Positions 6,567 through 8,680 of a stretch of 8,680 nucleotides of DNA are shown here, piece after piece. The stretch is from Caulobacteraceae bacterium (lineage in GTDB: Bacteria > Pseudomonadota > Alphaproteobacteria > Caulobacterales > Caulobacteraceae). Within the stretch, counting starts at the first letter, position 1, and each line of letters opens with the position of its first letter. Location of the stretch: the NCBI GenBank assembly GCA_028291305.1, contig JAQGII010000129.1:1-8680 (forward strand), given 5' to 3'. Below the pieces are notes generated by a model. The model was not told the DNA's origin. It saw nothing but the letters and a program-made list of their open reading frames with translations, and did not search any database. Position numbers and translations under genes: made by a program.

Positions 6567-6595
6567 ACGCTAGAACACAACGGGAACGTTGGCAA
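6567..6595 (-). promoter_or_regulatory. radC promoter with a LexA (SOS) box in the spacer
   Basis: The minus strand shows TTGCCA (6595-6590, 5/6 to -35), exactly 17 nt of spacer, then TAGCGT (6572-6567). Within the spacer 6587-6573 reads GTTCCCGTTGTGTTC, an exact GTTC-N7-GTTC alphaproteobacterial LexA operator. Bound LexA would block RNA polymerase. Transcription would start near 6560, about 25 nt before the radC ATG. Confidence 0.75.
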
Positions 6596-6634
6596 CCGGC
6601 CGCGCCCAGATGGGACTCGGCGCAGGCGGGAGGG

Positions 6635-7465
6635 TTAGACCCCGCCCTCGATCGGCGGCTTGTCCAGGCCCGCGGGCGACAGGGTGAAGATCTCCACGCC
6701 GGTCTCGGTCACGCCCACCGAATGCTCGAACTGGGCCGACAGGGACTTGTCGCGGGTGACCGCCGTCCAGCCGTCGCTGAGCACCTTCACGTGGGGTTTG
6801 CCGAGGTTCACCATCGGCTCGATGGTGAAGAACATGCCGGGCTTCAGCGTCTCGCCTTCGCCCTTGCGGCCGAAGTGCAGGACGTTGGGGTTGTCGTGGA
6901 ACACCTGGCCCAGGCCGTGGCCGCAGAAGTCGCGCACCACGCTGGCGCGGTTGGCTTCGACATAGGTCTGGATGGCGGCGCCGATGTCGCCGAACTTGGC
7001 GCCGGGCTTGGCCACGGCGATGCCGCGCATCATGGCTTCGTGGGTGATGTCCACCAGGCGGCGGGCGCGGGGCGAGACGGGGCCGACGCCGTACATGCGG
7101 CTGGTATCGCCGTGCCAGCCGCCCTCGACGATCACGGTCACGTCGATGTTGGCGATGTCGCCTTCGCGCAGGGCGCGCGGGCCGGGGATGCCGTGGCAGA
7201 CCACGTGGTTGGGCGAGATGCAGACGGTCTTGGTGTAGCCCTTGTAGCCGAGGCAGGCGGGCAGGGCGCCGTGGTCGAGGATGAATTCGCGGGCCAGCCG
7301 GTCGAGCTCGTCGGTCAGCACGCCGGGAACCACATGGGCCACGAGCATGTCGAGGCATTCGGCCGCCAGCCTGCCGGCGCGGCGCATGCCGTCGAAGCCT
7401 TCGGCGTCGTGGATCTTGATGGCATGCGTGCGGACGGGCCGCTCAGCCAGGCTGGTTTCGTACAT
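6635..7465 (-). CDS. map: Type I methionine aminopeptidase
   Basis: Removes the initiator methionine from nascent proteins in the cytosol; an essential dimetal pita-bread-fold enzyme. From the ATG at 7465 it has 276 aa, slightly longer than E. coli Map (264). All metal ligands are present: D108 (NIDVTV), D120 (HGDTS), H183 (CGHGLG), E216 (TIEPM) and E247 (FEHS). The substrate-contacting His is H91 (VCHGIPG). There is no N-terminal SH3/zinc-finger extension, so it is the plain MetAP-Ia form. An in-frame ATG at 7501 would add 12 residues (SGRPRCRSLQA region) but has no ribosome-binding site and sits about 10 nt from the likely transcription start. The ATG at 7465 has AGGAG upstream, and its N-terminus fits other alphaproteobacterial Map sequences. 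It is divergent from the VOC gene at 7589 and upstream of radC. Confidence 0.95.
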   Translation of the reverse strand: MYETSLAERPVRTHAIKIHDAEGFDGMRRAGRLAAECLDMLVAHVVPGVLTDELDRLAREFILDHGALPACLGYKGYTKTVCISPNHVVCHGIPGPRALREGDIANIDVTVIVEGGWHGDTSRMYGVGPVSPRARRLVDITHEAMMRGIAVAKPGAKFGDIGAAIQTYVEANRASVVRDFCGHGLGQVFHDNPNVLHFGRKGEGETLKPGMFFTIEPMVNLGKPHVKVLSDGWTAVTRDKSLSAQFEHSVGVTETGVEIFTLSPAGLDKPPIEGGV

Positions 7466-7518
7466 CGCCTGCAAACTCCTGCACCGGGGGCGCCCCGACA
7501 TGCCTATCTGGCAAGCCT

Positions 7519-7524
7519 ATCATA
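7519..7524 (-). promoter_or_regulatory. Candidate -10 element for map
   Basis: TATGAT on the minus strand (5/6 to TATAAT) would start transcription near 7512, leaving a leader of about 46 nt before the chosen ATG. The hexamer at -35 distance (CGCTTC or GCTTCT) is poor. Confidence 0.3.
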
Positions 7525-7550
7525 GAAGTGCAACAGACGCAGAAGCGCCC

Positions 7551-7573
7551 CGTCGACCCGCGGCGGGTCGACG
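7551..7573. promoter_or_regulatory. Perfect palindrome between divergent map and VOC genes, operator-like
   Basis: CGTCGACCCG (7551-7560), CGG, CGGGTCGACG (7564-7573): perfect 10-bp arms with a 3-nt centre. TATAAA (7574-7579) abuts it and looks like a -10 for the VOC gene, so the palindrome would occupy the -35 and spacer, a classic repressor position. It could equally form an RNA hairpin in a transcript starting further upstream. Confidence 0.5.
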
Positions 7574-7588
7574 TATAAAAGGCGGGCC

Positions 7589-8032
7589 ATGACGACCAAT
7601 CCTCCCCCCGCCGAGCTGACCCCCTTCCACATCGCCTTCCCGGTGCACGACATCGACGCGGCGCGCCGCTTCTATGGCGGGCTGATGGCCCTGCCCGAGG
7701 GGCGCAGCGCGCCGACCTGGATCGACTACGACCTGTTCGGCCACCAGATCGTCGCCCACCTGAAGCCGGGCATGGCCGCGGCGGACAACCATTCAAACCC
7801 GGTGGACGGCCACGACGTGCCGGTGCCGCACTTCGGCGGGGTGCTGGGGATGGACCAGTTCGACGCCCTGGCCGAGCGGCTGAAGGCGGCCGGCGTGCGC
7901 TTCGTCATCGAGCCCTATGTGCGCTTCAAGGGCGAGGTCGGCGAGCAGGCGACTATGTTCTTCCTCGACCCGTCGGGCAATGCGCTGGAGTTCAAGGCCT
8001 TCAAGGACCGCAGCCTGCTGTTCGCCAAATAG
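7589..8032 (+). CDS. VOC superfamily (glyoxalase/dioxygenase-fold) protein
   Basis: 147 aa with two beta-alpha-beta-beta-beta modules. The vicinal-oxygen-chelate ligands can be placed at H14 (FHIAFPVHD), H81 (VPHFGG) and E134 (NALEFKAF), with the typical [13 protein letters not shown] ending. A single VOC domain of this length usually works as a dimer. The family includes glyoxalase I, ring-cleaving dioxygenases and antibiotic-binding proteins, and the sequence does not tell which applies. The ATG at 7589 has AAAGG about 6 nt upstream as a modest Shine-Dalgarno. If the TATAAA at 7574-7579 is the -10, the mRNA would be nearly leaderless. The stop codon is immediately followed by the ATG of the GNAT gene, so the two are almost certainly co-transcribed and may act in one detoxification or modification route (inference). 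Confidence 0.85.
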   Translation: MTTNPPPAELTPFHIAFPVHDIDAARRFYGGLMALPEGRSAPTWIDYDLFGHQIVAHLKPGMAAADNHSNPVDGHDVPVPHFGGVLGMDQFDALAERLKAAGVRFVIEPYVRFKGEVGEQATMFFLDPSGNALEFKAFKDRSLLFAK

Positions 8033-8482
8033 ATGGGCGAGATTGTCCGCCAGGCCCGGCTGCACGAGCGCGAGGCGCTGGAGGACCTGCAGCTGCAGGC
8101 CTCGCTGATGGGGATGGAGGACCGCGCCGCCCTGCTGGCCAACCCCGACGCCATCGACCTGCCCACGGACCAGATCGCCGACGGCAACGTCTATGTCTGC
8201 GAGGCCGACGGGGCGATCGTCGGCTTCGGCGTGGTGCTGCCGCGCGCGGACGGCCAGGCCGAGCTCGACGGCCTGTTCGTGCGCCCGGACGTGTGGGGCG
8301 AGGGCTACGGCCGCGTGCTGCTGGAGCACGGCGCCGCGATGGCGCGGATGTGGGGCGCGACGCAGCTGCACGTGGTCGCCAACACCCAGGCGATGGGCTT
8401 CTACCGGGCGTGCGGCTTCCAGGCGTCCGGGACGGTGCAGACGCGCTTCAAGCCGGCGACGACGATGGTGAAGGCGCTCTGA
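8033..8482 (+). CDS. GNAT family N-acetyltransferase
   Basis: 149 aa acetyl-CoA-dependent acyltransferase. Motif A is at about 78-100: LDGLFVRPDVWGEGYGRVLL, with the pyrophosphate-binding GEGYG loop. Motif B is at about 121-129 (MGFYRACGF). The N-terminal half carries the usual beta-bulge segment (YVCEADGAIVGFGVVL). The acceptor cannot be predicted: GNAT enzymes of this size acetylate antibiotics, amino acids, polyamines or protein N-termini. The ATG directly abuts the VOC stop (TAGATG) and no independent Shine-Dalgarno is needed, which points to translational coupling. It converges with sfsA. Confidence 0.87.
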   Translation: MGEIVRQARLHEREALEDLQLQASLMGMEDRAALLANPDAIDLPTDQIADGNVYVCEADGAIVGFGVVLPRADGQAELDGLFVRPDVWGEGYGRVLLEHGAAMARMWGATQLHVVANTQAMGFYRACGFQASGTVQTRFKPATTMVKAL

Positions 8483-8483
8483 A

Positions 8484-8513
8484 AGCGTGGCCCCGCCTTT
8501 GGGGGAGGACGCT
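8484..8513. terminator. Hairpin between convergent GNAT and sfsA genes
   Basis: Outer arms AGCGT (8484-8488) and ACGCT (8509-8513), with inner CCCC (8491-8494) and GGGG (8501-8504), form a two-part stem. There is no T-tract. Placed between two convergent stops, it probably serves both genes. It overlaps the sfsA stop codon. Confidence 0.45.
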
Positions 8514-8680
8514 AACTCGGCTGCCCCAGCCACGGCAGGCGCCGGCCGATCATCACCCCCGTCGCCGCCATGTCGCAGGCATAGACCAGCACCTCCACTC
8601 CCTTGGCCGCGACCTCGTCCAGCGTCCGGGCGAACAGCGGGTCGAGCTCGCGGCAGGCCAGGAACCCCTCGCAGTCGGTG
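8512..8680 (-). CDS. sfsA: SfsA (sugar fermentation stimulation protein), C-terminal fragment
   Basis: Only the last 55 codons are inside the window, read from 8680 down to the TAG at 8514-8512. The residues DCEGFLACRELDPLFA, then GVEVLVYACDM, fit the SfsA C-terminus (a conserved ELDP/HIDP-type acidic step followed by a GV-V strand and a short tail). SfsA has an OB-fold-like N-terminal part and a nuclease-like C-terminal part. It was described as a regulator of maltose metabolism in E. coli, but its molecular role is poorly known. In many alphaproteobacteria, as I recall, sfsA lies next to map; here the VOC-GNAT pair lies between them on the opposite strand. The N-terminus lies beyond the right edge. 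Confidence 0.8.
   Translation of the reverse strand, partial: TDCEGFLACRELDPLFARTLDEVAAKGVEVLVYACDMAATGVMIGRRLPWLGQPS

Noticed and set aside
6536..6595. Upstream starts (TTG 6595, GTG 6571) for radC
   Set aside because: They would put the -35, LexA box and -10 inside the coding region, and the added residues do not resemble RadC.
7466..7501. Upstream ATG for map at 7501
   Set aside because: No ribosome-binding site, very near the likely transcription start, and the extra Arg/Cys-rich residues are not part of the Map family.
6110..7525. Plus-strand open frame of 471 codons across radC and map
   Set aside because: Shadow frame spanning two well-supported minus-strand genes and the LexA-box promoter between them.
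1..8680. tRNA genes, CRISPR arrays, insertion sequences, prophage or defence genes
   Set aside because: Looked for on both strands; no cloverleaf, regularly spaced repeats, transposase motifs or defence domains were seen.

Overview
The window looks like a chromosomal segment of a GC-rich alphaproteobacterium, most likely of the Caulobacterales (Phenylobacterium/Caulobacter type). This rests on the very high GC, on ClpB, Map and RadC sequences that read like that group, and on two exact copies of the alphaproteobacterial LexA operator GTTC-N7-GTTC. No mobile element, tRNA, rRNA gene or CRISPR array is visible. Genus-level assignment is inference.

Layout. The left edge cuts into clpB (plus strand, disaggregase, N-terminus missing), followed by an aldo/keto reductase of the YdbC/PdxI type (plus). 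From 3280 to 7465 every recognisable gene is on the minus strand. In transcription order from the right these are map (methionine aminopeptidase), radC (JAMM/RadC protein, with a LexA box inside its promoter), a 248-nt structured leader, an M23 peptidoglycan endopeptidase, a tiny 22-codon ORF with an extraordinary ribosome-binding site and its own terminator, and a cupin protein with a second LexA box upstream. At the right edge a VOC (glyoxalase-fold) gene and a GNAT acetyltransferase gene form a tightly packed plus-strand pair. They converge on the 3' end of sfsA, which leaves the window on the minus strand.

How it fits together. Most genes are housekeeping or stress functions: protein disaggregation, N-terminal methionine removal, cell-wall remodelling and DNA-damage-linked RadC. 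The two LexA boxes are the only two matches I found by eye, and both lie in non-coding DNA upstream of minus-strand genes. They suggest that radC and, less expectedly, the cupin gene belong to the SOS regulon.

The most unusual element is at 3910-4073. A stand-alone minus-strand unit has a Shine-Dalgarno region complementary over 17 nt to the 3' end of 16S rRNA, then a 22-codon GTG-start ORF, then a perfect 12-bp terminator hairpin. I do not recognise the peptide. It is the best candidate here for something undescribed: a leader peptide, a translation-regulating small mRNA, or a ribosome-binding RNA.
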